Origin: Actinospica sp035493475
Lineage (GTDB): Bacteria > Actinomycetota > Actinomycetes > Streptomycetales > Catenulisporaceae
Direction: 5' to 3'
Length of the DNA stretch: 64,000 nt
Assembly (NCBI GenBank): GCA_035493475.1
Contig: DATJIF010000186.1
Span: 17,198 to 81,197 of the forward strand
The notes below the pieces were generated by a model, which searched no databases, was not told where the DNA came from, and worked only from the letters and a program-made list of their open reading frames with translations. A program made the translations under genes and the position numbers. Positions 55,981-64,000 of this stretch are shown here, piece by piece (the first letter of the stretch is position 1; each line of letters starts with the position of its first letter).

Positions 55981-57471
55981 ATGGCGGAGCTGCACGGACA
56001 GGGATCGAAGGACACGGGACTGCACACGCCGCAGGTGCGCGGCCTGTCGGTGCACGAGCCCGTGGGACGGCGGCACCGCGAGCCGCACCGCACCGTGCCG
56101 GTCAACCCGCTGCTGGTCGCGTCGGGCATGGACCCGGCCGGCGCGATGGCCACCAACCCGCCGATGTACCGGGTCGGCGACGGCCCGATCCCGCCGGAGA
56201 CCGCGTACCGGCTGATCCACGACGAGCTGATGCTGGACGGCAACGCCCGGCTGAACCTGGCCACGTTCGTCACCACCTGGATGGAGCCCGAGGCCAAGCT
56301 CCTGATGTCCGAGTGCGCCGAGAAGAACATGATCGACAAGGACGAGTACCCGCAGACCGCGGAGCTCGAGCGGCGCTGCGTCGCCATCCTCGCCGATCTG
56401 TGGAACGCGCCGGACCCGCACACCGCCGTCGGCTGCTCCACCACCGGCTCCAGCGAGGCCTGCATGCTCGCCGGCCTCGCCCTCAAGCGGCAGTGGATGA
56501 AGCGCAACCCGGAACGGTACAAGGCGGGCGCGCGGCCGAACCTCGTCATGGGGATCAACGTGCAGGTCTGCTGGGAGAAGTTCTGCGAGTTCTGGGAGGT
56601 CGAGCCGCGGTACGTGCCGATGGAGGGGAACCGCTTCACCCTCGGCCCCGAGGAGGCCGCGGCCCTGTGCGACGAGAACACCATCGGCGTCGTGGTGATC
56701 ATGGGCTCGACGATGGACGGCAGCTACGAGCCGGTCTGGGACGTGTGCACCGCGCTGGACGGCCTGCAGGAGCGCACCGGCCTGGACATCCCCGTGCACG
56801 TGGACGCGGCGTCCGGCGGCATGATCGCGCCATTCCTCGACCCCGACCTGGTCTGGGACTTCCGCCAGCCGCGGGTGAAGTCGATCAACACCTCCGGGCA
56901 CAAGTACGGCCTCGTCTACCCCGGCGTCGGCTGGGCCCTGTGGCGCGACTCCGAGGCGCTGCCCGAGGAACTCGTCTTCAAGGTCAACTACCTCGGCGGC
57001 GACATGCCCACCTTCGCCCTCAACTTCTCCCGCCCCGGCGCCCAGGTCGTCGCGCAGTACTACACGTTCCTGCGCCTGGGCCGCGAAGGCTTCCGCCGCG
57101 TCCAGCAGTCCGCGCGCGACGTGGCCAAGTACGTGGCCGAAGGCGTCGAGGCGCTCGGCGACTTCCGCCTGCTCACCCGCGGCGACCAACTGCCGGTCTT
57201 CGCCTTCACCACCTCCGAGCACGTGAAGAACTTCGACGTCTTCGACGTCTCCCGCCGCCTGCGCGAACGCGGCTGGCAGGTGCCCGCCTACACCTTCCCC
57301 AAGAACCGCGAGGACCTCGCCGTGCTCCGCGTCGTGGTCCGCAACGGCTTCTCGCACGACCTCGCCGACCTGCTGCTCGCCGACCTGGCCCGGCTGCTCC
57401 CCGAACTGCACAGCCAGCCCGCCCCCTCCCAGCAGTTCGGCGTAGAGGTCAAGGAAGCGTTCCACCACTGA
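55981..57471 (+). CDS. gadB: Glutamate decarboxylase
   Basis: A 496-residue PLP-dependent decarboxylase that converts glutamate to GABA. The PLP Lys is in NTSGHKYGLVYPGVGW (about residue 302); VDAASGGMIAPF and CSTTGSSEACMLAGLAL are other family blocks. An N-terminal region of about 55 residues (with PVNPLLVASGMDP) matches group II Gad proteins. GGAAGGG precedes the ATG at 55981. Acid resistance or GABA production is the usual role; no glutamate/GABA antiporter is adjacent. The GABA-type permease at 12273 is distant. Confidence 0.9.
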   Translation: MAELHGQGSKDTGLHTPQVRGLSVHEPVGRRHREPHRTVPVNPLLVASGMDPAGAMATNPPMYRVGDGPIPPETAYRLIHDELMLDGNARLNLATFVTTWMEPEAKLLMSECAEKNMIDKDEYPQTAELERRCVAILADLWNAPDPHTAVGCSTTGSSEACMLAGLALKRQWMKRNPERYKAGARPNLVMGINVQVCWEKFCEFWEVEPRYVPMEGNRFTLGPEEAAALCDENTIGVVVIMGSTMDGSYEPVWDVCTALDGLQERTGLDIPVHVDAASGGMIAPFLDPDLVWDFRQPRVKSINTSGHKYGLVYPGVGWALWRDSEALPEELVFKVNYLGGDMPTFALNFSRPGAQVVAQYYTFLRLGREGFRRVQQSARDVAKYVAEGVEALGDFRLLTRGDQLPVFAFTTSEHVKNFDVFDVSRRLRERGWQVPAYTFPKNREDLAVLRVVVRNGFSHDLADLLLADLARLLPELHSQPAPSQQFGVEVKEAFHH

Positions 57472-57498
57472 CGGTCCATATGGCCGTCCATTCGTCCG

Positions 57499-57527
57499 AC
57501 TATTAGCCAAAACCAACGAACTATTAG
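57499..57527 (+). promoter_or_regulatory. Phased direct repeats upstream of the esterase gene
   Basis: ACTATTAG at 57499-57506 and again at 57520-57527, a 21-bp period, i.e. two helical turns on one face of the DNA. The 109-bp gap is unusually AT-rich for this genome. A likely binding site of an activator. Confidence 0.45.
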
Positions 57528-57580
57528 GACACGCCCTCACTATCACCCTATCTCGACTAATCCGGCGTTAGTCTCCTGCT

Positions 57581-58753
57581 GTGTCCCCGATCAGCGGTTC
57601 TCTGCAGATCACCACGATCGTGCTCGCCGTGCTCGCGGCCCTCGCCACCTGGCTCCTGTGGAACCGGATGCGGGGGCCGCGCCCGGTCCGGATCCTGCAG
57701 CGCGCGGCCCTGCTGGTGTTCGGCGAACTGATGGCCGCGGTCGCGATCCTGGTGTGGGTCAACATCTCCAGCGGCGGGCTCGTCGTGTCCTGGCAGGACC
57801 TGCTGGGCAACCAGAGCACCCGCGGCGGCGTGTTCGCCGGACAGCAGGGCGCGATCCAGCTCGACCCGAAGGCGCAGAGCGTGGCCGCCGTCCGCGGCCA
57901 GGACGCGGCGGCGAGCAGCAGCAGGATCGTGCGCGCCACCTTCCGCGGCGAGGACGAGGGCTTCCAGGAGACCACGTTCCGCGGCCCCGTCTCCGGCATC
58001 ACCTCGCAGGTCTACGTCTGGACCCCGCCGCAGTACGCCGAGCAGCCGCACACGTACTTCCCGGTCCTCGAACTCCTGCACGGCGTCGTCGGCTCCCCGG
58101 ACGGCTGGATCGGCCCCATGAACGTAGTCGCCCACCTCGAGGCCGCCGAGAGATCGGGCAAGGTCTTCCCCTACATCCTCGTCGTGCCCGAGGTAACGCC
58201 CATCCCGGGCCACACCTGGCCGTTCAACAACGAGGAGTGCAGCAACGTCCCCGGCGACGCCAACGTGGACGCGTGGCTCACCCGCGACGTGCGCACCATG
58301 GTCATCGACGACTTCCGCGCCGAACCCGCCGCCAACGCCTGGGGCCTGATGGGCTACTCCACCGGCGGCTTCTGCGCGGCCAAACTGGTCCTCCAACACC
58401 CGAACCGGTATCGCGCGGCGGTGTCCCTCTCCGGCTACTACGTCCCCGACTCCGAGGAACTCTCCGCCAACCAGGAGCTGGACCACGCCAACAGCCCCCT
58501 GTGGCTCATCGAGCACACCCGCACCCCCGCCGTCAGCCTCCTGATGACCGCCAGCGCCCAGGACAACGTCGACCCCGCCTCCGAAGCCGCCCAGATGATC
58601 ACCGCCGCCAAGCAGAATCCCCAGGCCAAGGCCACCGACGTACAGTCCTTCGTCGCCCCGCTCGGCGGCGGCCACAACCAGAGCGCCTGGGAGAAGATGC
58701 TCCCCACCGCGTTCACGTGGCTCTCCCAACGCCTCACCGGCCCCACCCCGTAG
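57581..58753 (+). CDS. Membrane-anchored esterase D-type alpha/beta hydrolase
   Basis: A 390-residue protein. Two N-terminal hydrophobic helices (about 8-25 and 42-64) anchor it; the catalytic domain (about 110-385) faces outward. Ser lies in MGYSTGGFCAAK (about 252), and GGGHNQSAWEKML gives the His. Belongs to the PF00756 esterase family, which includes mycolyl-transferase-like enzymes. No ribosome site is visible; TTAGTC 8 bp before the GTG could be a -10, giving a leaderless message. A truncated copy of its membrane anchor follows 16 bp downstream. Confidence 0.82.
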   Translation: MSPISGSLQITTIVLAVLAALATWLLWNRMRGPRPVRILQRAALLVFGELMAAVAILVWVNISSGGLVVSWQDLLGNQSTRGGVFAGQQGAIQLDPKAQSVAAVRGQDAAASSSRIVRATFRGEDEGFQETTFRGPVSGITSQVYVWTPPQYAEQPHTYFPVLELLHGVVGSPDGWIGPMNVVAHLEAAERSGKVFPYILVVPEVTPIPGHTWPFNNEECSNVPGDANVDAWLTRDVRTMVIDDFRAEPAANAWGLMGYSTGGFCAAKLVLQHPNRYRAAVSLSGYYVPDSEELSANQELDHANSPLWLIEHTRTPAVSLLMTASAQDNVDPASEAAQMITAAKQNPQAKATDVQSFVAPLGGGHNQSAWEKMLPTAFTWLSQRLTGPTP

Positions 58754-58769
58754 CACAAAAAGAGGCGCC

Positions 58770-59156
58770 ATGCTGCTGACCGACCCCGCCCTCCAATACT
58801 GGAGCTGCGTAGCCGCCATCGTCGCGACCGCCGCCGCCTTGCTGCTCTGGAACCGCGTACAAGGCCCCAAAGCCGTCAAGGTCCTGTCAAGAGTGGGCCT
58901 GCTCCTGGCCGGCTACCTCACCACCGCCGTAGCCATCCTGGTGTCCGTCAACATCGCCTACGGCGGCCTCATCGTCAGCGTCAGCGACCTCTTCGCCGAC
59001 GTCAACCCACCCATGGGCCAATTCGCCCACGCCCCCTGCGGCAGCACCTTCCACCACGCCAGCGCACATCCCGCAGCCGCGTCACCCCACGTTTGCCCCA
59101 GCCCGTCCGCCGCCCCCGAACTCAACGCCGCCAGCAAACCCTCCGCCCTGCCGTAA
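58770..59156 (+). CDS. Truncated paralogue of the esterase membrane anchor
   Basis: A 128-residue protein whose first 75 residues align well with the N-terminus of the preceding esterase: LLLWNRVQGPKAVKVLSRVG and VAILVSVNIAYGGLIVSVSDL against LLWNRMRGPRPVRILQRAAL and VAILVWVNISSGGLVVSWQDL. The esterase domain is missing; instead a Pro/Ser/Ala-rich tail of about 50 residues with His and Cys ends at a TAA. It looks like a tandem duplication that lost its catalytic part. It may be expressed, since the anchor is intact. Confidence 0.6.
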   Translation: MLLTDPALQYWSCVAAIVATAAALLLWNRVQGPKAVKVLSRVGLLLAGYLTTAVAILVSVNIAYGGLIVSVSDLFADVNPPMGQFAHAPCGSTFHHASAHPAAASPHVCPSPSAAPELNAASKPSALP

Positions 59157-59174
59157 GTCGTCGCCCCTACCTAC

Positions 59175-59313
59175 GCCGCCGCCACTGCGCTCGTTCCTCG
59201 CTCCGTGGCGGCGGCTACGTCCGGGGCGATTACTTACCCCGCCCACCCGCCCCACTCAACCAGCCTGCGGTGGGCGGCACGCTCCCTCGTACCTCGGTCG
59301 CTCAACCGCCCAC
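59175..59313. repeat. Two consecutive hairpins with pyrimidine-rich loops (REP-like)
   Basis: First: GCCGCCGCCAC (59175-59185) pairs with GTGGCGGCGGC (59205-59215), loop 19 nt, TGCGCTCGTTCCTCGCTCC. Second: GTGGGCGG (59270-59277) pairs with CCGCCCAC (59306-59313), loop 28 nt, also CT-rich with CTCG motifs. They fill the convergent gap 59157-59349 and may terminate both flanking transcripts. Confidence 0.6.
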
Positions 59314-59349
59314 CTACGGCGCTAGCCGTGCTGACGTCGCCTGGGACGG

Positions 59350-59799
59350 CTAGCGGCAGACGAACTCGAGGTTGGCGGTGTCCTTGAGGAGGGTGGACAG
59401 CGGGATGGCCACGGCGTCCGTGGTGAGGTCGAAGTAGTCGACGTAGGCGGTGGCGAGGGTCTCGATGGCCTGGTGGGTCTGTGGGGAGTTGGCGGCGTCG
59501 GCGGCGCTGTCCAGGCCGTCCACGAGGAGTTGGACGGCGGCGGTGGCGACGGCTTCGCGGCCTTCGGCTAGGAGTTTGACGGTGGAGGGGCCGTACTTGC
59601 TGATGTCCTTGAGGGCGGCGGTGCAGCCGGGGTCGGCGCCGTCGTTCGTCGCGGTGGTCGCGGTGTTCGAGGTCGACGGCGCCGCGGTGGTGGCTGCGGC
59701 GGGTTTGGCGTCGGAGAGGGTGGATGCGCAGCCGGACAGTGCAGCGAGGATCAGGGCCGCGCCGATGGTGGTGCGGCGGATTCCACCCCTGTGTGCCAT
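59350..59799 (-). CDS. Small lipoprotein, function unknown
   Basis: A 149-residue protein with a signal (RRTTIGAALILAALSGC) ending in the lipobox LSGC, then a Ser/Thr/Ala linker (to about 50) and a helical domain (ALKDISKYGPSTVKLLAEG, TLATAYVDYFDLTTDA). A Cys pair (PGCTA and the C-terminal FVCR) may form a disulphide. The family is not recognised. Confidence 0.7.
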   Translation of the reverse strand: MAHRGGIRRTTIGAALILAALSGCASTLSDAKPAAATTAAPSTSNTATTATNDGADPGCTAALKDISKYGPSTVKLLAEGREAVATAAVQLLVDGLDSAADAANSPQTHQAIETLATAYVDYFDLTTDAVAIPLSTLLKDTANLEFVCR

Positions 59800-59821
59800 G
59801 AAGCCCCCTTGTTCGGCTCCA

Positions 59822-61162
59822 TCAGGCTACACCGATTTCTCCCAGTACGAGCTGGTGTACGTCGAGGTATCCGGCGGCGAATCCGGCCTCTGAGTAGGCG
59901 AGGTAGAGACGCCAGGTGCGGCGGAAGGTCTCGTCGAAGCCTAGGGCGCCCAGGCGGCTGGCGTTGGCGAGGAGGCGTTCGCCCCAGAGGGCCAGGGTGC
60001 GGGCGTAGTGGGTGCCGAAGGGGAGGTCGTCGCGGATCTGCAGGCCGAAGCGGGCGGCGTTGTCGCGGATGGCGGTCATCGAGGGGATCATGCCGCCGGG
60101 GAAGATGTACTTGGTGATCCACGTCTGGGTGCGCGACGTGGCCCGCATCCGCTCGTGCGGCATGGTGATCGCCTGCAGGCCGACGCTGCCGCCGGGGGCG
60201 AGCAGGTTGGACAGGGCGCTGAAGTACTGCGGCCAGTGTTCGCGGCCTACGGCTTCGATCATCTCGACGCTGAGTACGGCGTCGTACTTGCCTTGGGCGT
60301 CGCGGTAGTCGCGCAGTTCCACTTGTACGCGGTCTGCGACGCCTTCGCGGCGGGCTCGCTGGGCGGTGTACTCCATCTGCCGCTCGGAGAGGGTGATCGT
60401 GCGGACTTCGGCGCCACGGTGCGCGGCGCGGGTGGCGAGTTCGCCCCAGCCGCTGCCGATCTCGAGGACGCGGGTGCCGGGGCCGACGCCGGTCAGGTCG
60501 AGCAGGCGGTCGATCTTGCGCTGCTGGGCGAGTTCCAGCTGCCGGACGCCGATCGCGCCGTCGCTCATGTCGGGGAGGACGAGGTCGTGCCGCGGGGCGG
60601 TGGTCAGTTGCTCGGGGTCCTGCTCGGGCGCGCGGTCGAACAGGGCCGAGGAGTACGTCATCGTCGGGTCGAGGAAGAGCGCGAACATCTCGTTCGACAG
60701 GTCGTAGTGCCGCGCGATGTTGTCCTTCGACTCGCCCGCGGTCTGGTTCTCGGTACGCGGTCGTCGTACGGCGTGCAGCCTGCGCAGCTTTTGCAGCGGT
60801 GCCGGGACCATGGTCTCGATGTTCGCGGCGAAGACGCTCAGCAGCCGGGCCAGGTCGTCCGAGTCCCACTCGCCGGCCTGGTACGACTCGCCGAAGCCGA
60901 TCAGGCCGCTGGCGCCGATCCTGCGGTAGAAGGACTCGGGGCGGTGCACGACCATCTCCGGGTCCTGCGGTCCGCCCGCGCCGAGCACGGTGCCGTCCGG
61001 CAGCCGCAGCCGGATCGGCAGGTCGCGCAGCACGTGCCGGATCAGCCGGGCGGCGACCAGGCCGCGGAAGCGGGTGCCCGGCTCGGTGAACACTCCGGGC
61101 CACCGGTCGCGGCCCGAGTCCGGCGCCGCGGGCTGCGCGAGCTGCCGGTTGTCCGTTGTCAT
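59822..61162 (-). CDS. Cyclopropane-fatty-acyl-phospholipid synthase-like methyltransferase
   Basis: A 446-residue SAM-dependent enzyme. The N-terminal region (1-165) has the CFA-type lead (GRIRLRLPDGTVLGAGG-like stretch). NIARHYDLSNEMFALFLD, TMTYSSALF, SAM motif VLEIGSGWGELATRAA, SVEMIEAVG and the end SEAGFAAGYLDVHQLVL are family blocks. Acts on unsaturated acyl chains of phospholipids at the membrane. The ATG at 61162 is chosen since AAGGGA lies 9 bp upstream; a longer frame starts with a less likely leader. Confidence 0.85.
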   Translation of the reverse strand: MTTDNRQLAQPAAPDSGRDRWPGVFTEPGTRFRGLVAARLIRHVLRDLPIRLRLPDGTVLGAGGPQDPEMVVHRPESFYRRIGASGLIGFGESYQAGEWDSDDLARLLSVFAANIETMVPAPLQKLRRLHAVRRPRTENQTAGESKDNIARHYDLSNEMFALFLDPTMTYSSALFDRAPEQDPEQLTTAPRHDLVLPDMSDGAIGVRQLELAQQRKIDRLLDLTGVGPGTRVLEIGSGWGELATRAAHRGAEVRTITLSERQMEYTAQRARREGVADRVQVELRDYRDAQGKYDAVLSVEMIEAVGREHWPQYFSALSNLLAPGGSVGLQAITMPHERMRATSRTQTWITKYIFPGGMIPSMTAIRDNAARFGLQIRDDLPFGTHYARTLALWGERLLANASRLGALGFDETFRRTWRLYLAYSEAGFAAGYLDVHQLVLGEIGVA

Positions 61163-61277
61163 GATCAGCGGTCCCTTCTCGTCCTCGGCCCGAACGGCGA
61201 GTCTCTGTACCCCCATTCGTAGTAAACCCACGAGTCGGCTTGGTCAATTCCACCCACGCGGGTGAACATTCGTCGAC

Positions 61278-62267
61278 TCAGCCGTTGACCGCGAGCGTCC
61301 GAAGCTGCGGGTAGCCGCCGTTGAACACGTCCTGGTCGCCCGGTTGCGGGCCGGAGTCGGAGTACTGCCAGAAGGAGTAGTAGTTCCACCCGTTGGGCAG
61401 GGTGCCGCCGCTGCGGCCGTAGTTGGCGATCCAGACCGGGTCGTCGTTCGCGAACGCGGCCGAGTTGCCGGTGCAGGTGCGCCACCAGTCGGTGGTGCTG
61501 TAGATCACCGGGAACGCGTGCTCGCGGGCCGCGTACTCGGTGACGAAGTTCTTGATCCAGTTCACCATCTGGCCGGCGCTCAGGCCGTAGCAGGCCTTGC
61601 CGTACGGGTTGTACTCGATGTCCAGCGCGCCGGGCAGGGTCTTGCCGTCGGCGGACCAGCCGCCGCCGTGCGCGATGAAGTAGTCGGCCTGCGCCGTGCC
61701 GCTGGAGTTGCTCGGGACGGCGAAGTGGTACGAGCCGCGGATCACGCCGTAGTTGTACGGGCCCTCGTACTCGCTGTCGAAGAGCGGGTTCACGTAGTAC
61801 GTGCCCTCGGTCGCCTTCGCGTAGACGAAGTTGACGTGCGGCGCGACCTTCGACCAGTCGATCGACGGCTGATGGCTGCTCACGTCGATGCCCTGCACCT
61901 TGGAGGCCAGGTCGGGCACGACCGCGGCTGTCGCCGGGGCCGAGCCGGAGCCGGGCCCTGATGCCGGGGTGTTGGACGCGGCGAGTTCGAGCGCGTGCAT
62001 GCTCGAACCCATGTCGTCGGACTCCGGATGGGTGACGAGCTCCGGGTGGATCGGGGTGGTGAAGTTCGTCGGGGTGACGGAGACGACCTTGCCCGACAGG
62101 TCGTGCGCCCAACTCGCCCCGACCACGGCGGCGCTCGCGCGGCCGGTGTCGGAGTTCGGGGAGTCGGGGTTCGCGGTCGCCAGGCTGGCGACCACGGCTG
62201 CGGTGACCAACACGGAGGTCAGCGCGAGGGTTCTACGGGGGACGACGAAGCCGGCCGACGGTGCCAT
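61278..62267 (-). CDS. Secreted GH25 family lysozyme
   Basis: A 329-residue protein with an N-terminal signal (LALTSVLVTAAVVASLATA). After a linker (about 40-120), the GH25 domain begins at VQGIDVSSHQPSIDW (catalytic Asp), with VYAKATEGTYYVNPLF and ALDIEYNP (Asp/Glu). The C-terminal YYSFWQYSDSG is typical of the barrel end. Cleaves muramic-acid linkages in peptidoglycan. The 122-bp gap to dnaE has two copies of GGAGCGTCAG. Confidence 0.88.
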   Translation of the reverse strand: MAPSAGFVVPRRTLALTSVLVTAAVVASLATANPDSPNSDTGRASAAVVGASWAHDLSGKVVSVTPTNFTTPIHPELVTHPESDDMGSSMHALELAASNTPASGPGSGSAPATAAVVPDLASKVQGIDVSSHQPSIDWSKVAPHVNFVYAKATEGTYYVNPLFDSEYEGPYNYGVIRGSYHFAVPSNSSGTAQADYFIAHGGGWSADGKTLPGALDIEYNPYGKACYGLSAGQMVNWIKNFVTEYAAREHAFPVIYSTTDWWRTCTGNSAAFANDDPVWIANYGRSGGTLPNGWNYYSFWQYSDSGPQPGDQDVFNGGYPQLRTLAVNG

Positions 62268-62389
62268 GGGATCCTCGGGAGGGTGCGGACGCCACTGTTT
62301 GGACGTCTACGTACCCTTTGTCCGAATATTCCACGCCTGCCATCGGCCGACGGAGCGTCAGTGCGGCGCCGTACGCTGCGGACGGAGCG

Positions 62390-64000
62390 TCAGACCGCCA
62401 CGCAGTTCGGCCCGAACAGCGTCTTGATCTCGGAGATCAGCGCGCTGTTGTACTCCACCGAATGGGCCGGAAGGTCGAACAGCACCTTCGAGCGCGGCTC
62501 CTGCAGGGTCAGCCGGACCGGGCGCGGGCCGGGGTGCGCGGCCAGGATGTGGCCGAGCTCGGCGACCGAGCGCTGGTTGACCTGCCGCGCGTTGATGGTC
62601 AGCTGCAGCGGCATGTCCTTGCCGACCGTGCTCAGGTCCAGCGGGATCAGCTCCTGGCCGAAGACCGAGATCGCGCCGTCCCGCTCGTTGAGCCGGCCGC
62701 GCACGCTCACGCACGCGTCGTCGACCAGCTCGTTCTGGTAGAGCGGGTAGACCTTCGGGAAGAACAGCACCTCGACCGCGGCGTCCAGGTCCTCGACCGT
62801 GACGATCGCCCAGGCGGCGCCGGAGTTCTTGTTGATCCGGCGGTCCACCTTGGAGATGATCCCGGACAGCCGCACCTCTCCCTCGGTCCGCTCGCCGCTC
62901 AGCAGCTGCGCGATCGTGGTGTCCCGGTTGCGGGCGAGCAGCGGCTCGGCGCCGTCCAGCGGATGGCTGGAGACGTACAGGCCGAGCATCTCCCGCTCGA
63001 AGCCCAGCTTCACCTTCTGCGACCACTCCGGGGTGCCGGGCACCTCGAAGCCGACCGAGGCGGAGCCCGTCTGGCCCGAGTCCTCCTCGAACATGCCGAA
63101 CAGGCTGTCCTGGCCGATCGACTCCTGCTTCTTGACGTCGAGCACCGCGTCCACGGCCCGCTCGTGCACCTCGATCAGCGCCCGCCTGGCGTGGTCGAGC
63201 GAGTCGAAGGCGCCGGCCTTGATCAGCGACTCGATCGCGCGCTTGTTGCAGACCGCGATCTCGACCTTGTTCATGAAGTCGGGGAAGGACTCGTAGCGGC
63301 CCTTGGCCTCGCGCGAGCGCACGATCGAGGCGACCACGTTCTCGCCGACGTTGCGGATGGCGCCGAGGCCGAAGCGCACGTCGTCGCCGACGGCGCTGAA
63401 GTCGAGCACGCTCTCGTTCACGTCGGGGGAGAGCACCTTGATGCCGAGCTTGCGGCACTCGCCGAGGTAGAGCGCCGCCTTGTCCTTGTTGTCGCCGACC
63501 GAGGTGAGCAGCGCGGCCATGTACTCGGCCGGGTAGTTCGCCTTCAGGTACGCGGTGCGGTAGGAGACCATGCCGTACGCGGCCGAGTGCGACTTGTTGA
63601 ACGCGTAGCCGGCGAAGGGGACCAGGACGTCCCACACCGCCTGGATCGCCTCGTCCGAATAGCCGCGCTCCCGGCAGCCCGCCTGGAAGGGCACGAACTC
63701 CTTGTCCAGGATCTCCTTCTTCTTCTTGCCCATCGCGCGGCGCAGCAGGTCGGCCTTGCCGAGCGAGTATCCCGCCAGGACCTGGGCCGCTCGCTGCACC
63801 TGCTCCTGGTAGACGACCAGGCCGTAGGTCTCGCCGAGGACCTCCTGCAGCGGTTCGGCGAGCTCCGGGTGGATCGGGGTCTGCGGCTGCAGGCCGTTCT
63901 TGCGCAGCGCGTAGTTGGTGTGCGAATCCATGCCCATCGGGCCGGGCCGGTACAGGGCGCTGGCCGCCGAGATGTCGTTGAAGTGGTTGGGCTTCATCAG
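62390..64000 (-). CDS. dnaE: DNA polymerase III alpha subunit, C-terminal part (5' end outside window)
   Basis: 536 codons of the replicative polymerase are present. ALYRPGPMGMDSHTNY and AGYAFNKSHSAAYGMVSYRT are signature blocks of the fingers region; the tandem HhH (RFGLGAIRNVGENVVASIV), the OB-fold (VRLSGIISKVDRRINKNSG) and the C-terminal tau-binding-like end follow. The PHP domain and catalytic Asp residues lie outside the window. The DnaE1-type sequence is the essential one in actinobacteria. Confidence 0.95.
   Translation of the reverse strand: MMKPNHFNDISAASALYRPGPMGMDSHTNYALRKNGLQPQTPIHPELAEPLQEVLGETYGLVVYQEQVQRAAQVLAGYSLGKADLLRRAMGKKKKEILDKEFVPFQAGCRERGYSDEAIQAVWDVLVPFAGYAFNKSHSAAYGMVSYRTAYLKANYPAEYMAALLTSVGDNKDKAALYLGECRKLGIKVLSPDVNESVLDFSAVGDDVRFGLGAIRNVGENVVASIVRSREAKGRYESFPDFMNKVEIAVCNKRAIESLIKAGAFDSLDHARRALIEVHERAVDAVLDVKKQESIGQDSLFGMFEEDSGQTGSASVGFEVPGTPEWSQKVKLGFEREMLGLYVSSHPLDGAEPLLARNRDTTIAQLLSGERTEGEVRLSGIISKVDRRINKNSGAAWAIVTVEDLDAAVEVLFFPKVYPLYQNELVDDACVSVRGRLNERDGAISVFGQELIPLDLSTVGKDMPLQLTINARQVNQRSVAELGHILAAHPGPRPVRLTLQEPRSKVLFDLPAHSVEYNSALISEIKTLFGPNCVAV

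Noticed and set aside
1..64000. CRISPR array, IS element, prophage or integrase
   Set aside because: No regularly spaced repeats with spacers, no transposase or integrase motifs, and no tRNA-flanked island ends were seen.

Overview
The window is GC-rich chromosomal DNA in which third codon positions are almost always G or C, with frequent GTG (and one TTG) starts and 4-bp stop/start overlaps. Together with three TetR regulators, ECF sigma factors, a class F sortase, a Tat-exported phospholipase C, CtpE-like and DnaE1-like proteins and a rhomboid/aminoacyl-lipid synthase fusion, this points to a high-GC actinomycete of the Streptomyces/Catenulispora type. The genus cannot be fixed from this sequence alone. 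I see no insertion sequence, prophage, CRISPR array, rRNA or tRNA. Most of it is ordinary chromosome with small accessory modules.

Layout. 1-7.4 kb: a truncated TetR gene divergent from a SAM methyltransferase, an extended SDR, a YhhN lysoplasmalogenase, a HemK-like methyltransferase, two small unknowns, and a thioesterase/TetR divergent pair with tandem operators. 7.6-15 kb: a membrane-anchored phosphodiester-glycosidase-like protein, a receiver/glutaredoxin-like/thioredoxin-reductase-like fusion without its expected catalytic residues, and a reverse-strand run (helical unknown, amino-acid permease, GNAT). 15-24 kb: an amino-acid permease translationally coupled to a CtpE-like P-type ATPase, a secreted trypsin-like protease, an S51 peptidase, a DUF899 protein, and an ECF42-type sigma factor with its YCII partner, plus two coding remnants. 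23.5-30.3 kb: cell-envelope genes (class F sortase, rhomboid plus aminoacyl-lipid synthase, membrane esterase, HHL-motif membrane protein) ending with acetate kinase.

30.3-39.4 kb: a phospholipase C preceded by a PHO-box-like repeat, then a FadR-type regulator and an overlapping operon of glutamine-synthetase-like ligase, gamma-glutamyl hydrolase, aldehyde dehydrogenase and SDR. The set makes sense as a gamma-glutamylation pathway that degrades an amino-alcohol such as ethanolamine. A D-threonine aldolase/D-serine dehydratase-like gene converges on it. 39.4-46.3 kb: a NarL-type response regulator divergent from an active histidine kinase and an apparently dead histidine-kinase paralogue, a HAF/CHRD-type lipoprotein, and a SpoIIE-type phosphatase. 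46.4-51.8 kb: an AurF-like di-iron oxygenase divergent from a TetR/Baeyer-Villiger monooxygenase/hydrolase/SDR operon, with a perfect 17-bp palindrome between them.

51.8-64 kb: MarR, a universal stress protein with a strong near-leaderless promoter, a sedolisin without propeptide domain, a SigE-family ECF sigma factor with a membrane partner, glutamate decarboxylase, a membrane-anchored esterase followed by a truncated copy of its anchor, two pyrimidine-loop hairpins, a lipoprotein, a cyclopropane-synthase-like methyltransferase, a GH25 lysozyme, and the 3' part of the replicative DNA polymerase alpha subunit. Best candidates for something new are the pseudokinase/kinase pair, the catalytically odd receiver-reductase fusion, the amino-alcohol gamma-glutamylation operon, and the envelope-lipid neighbourhood.
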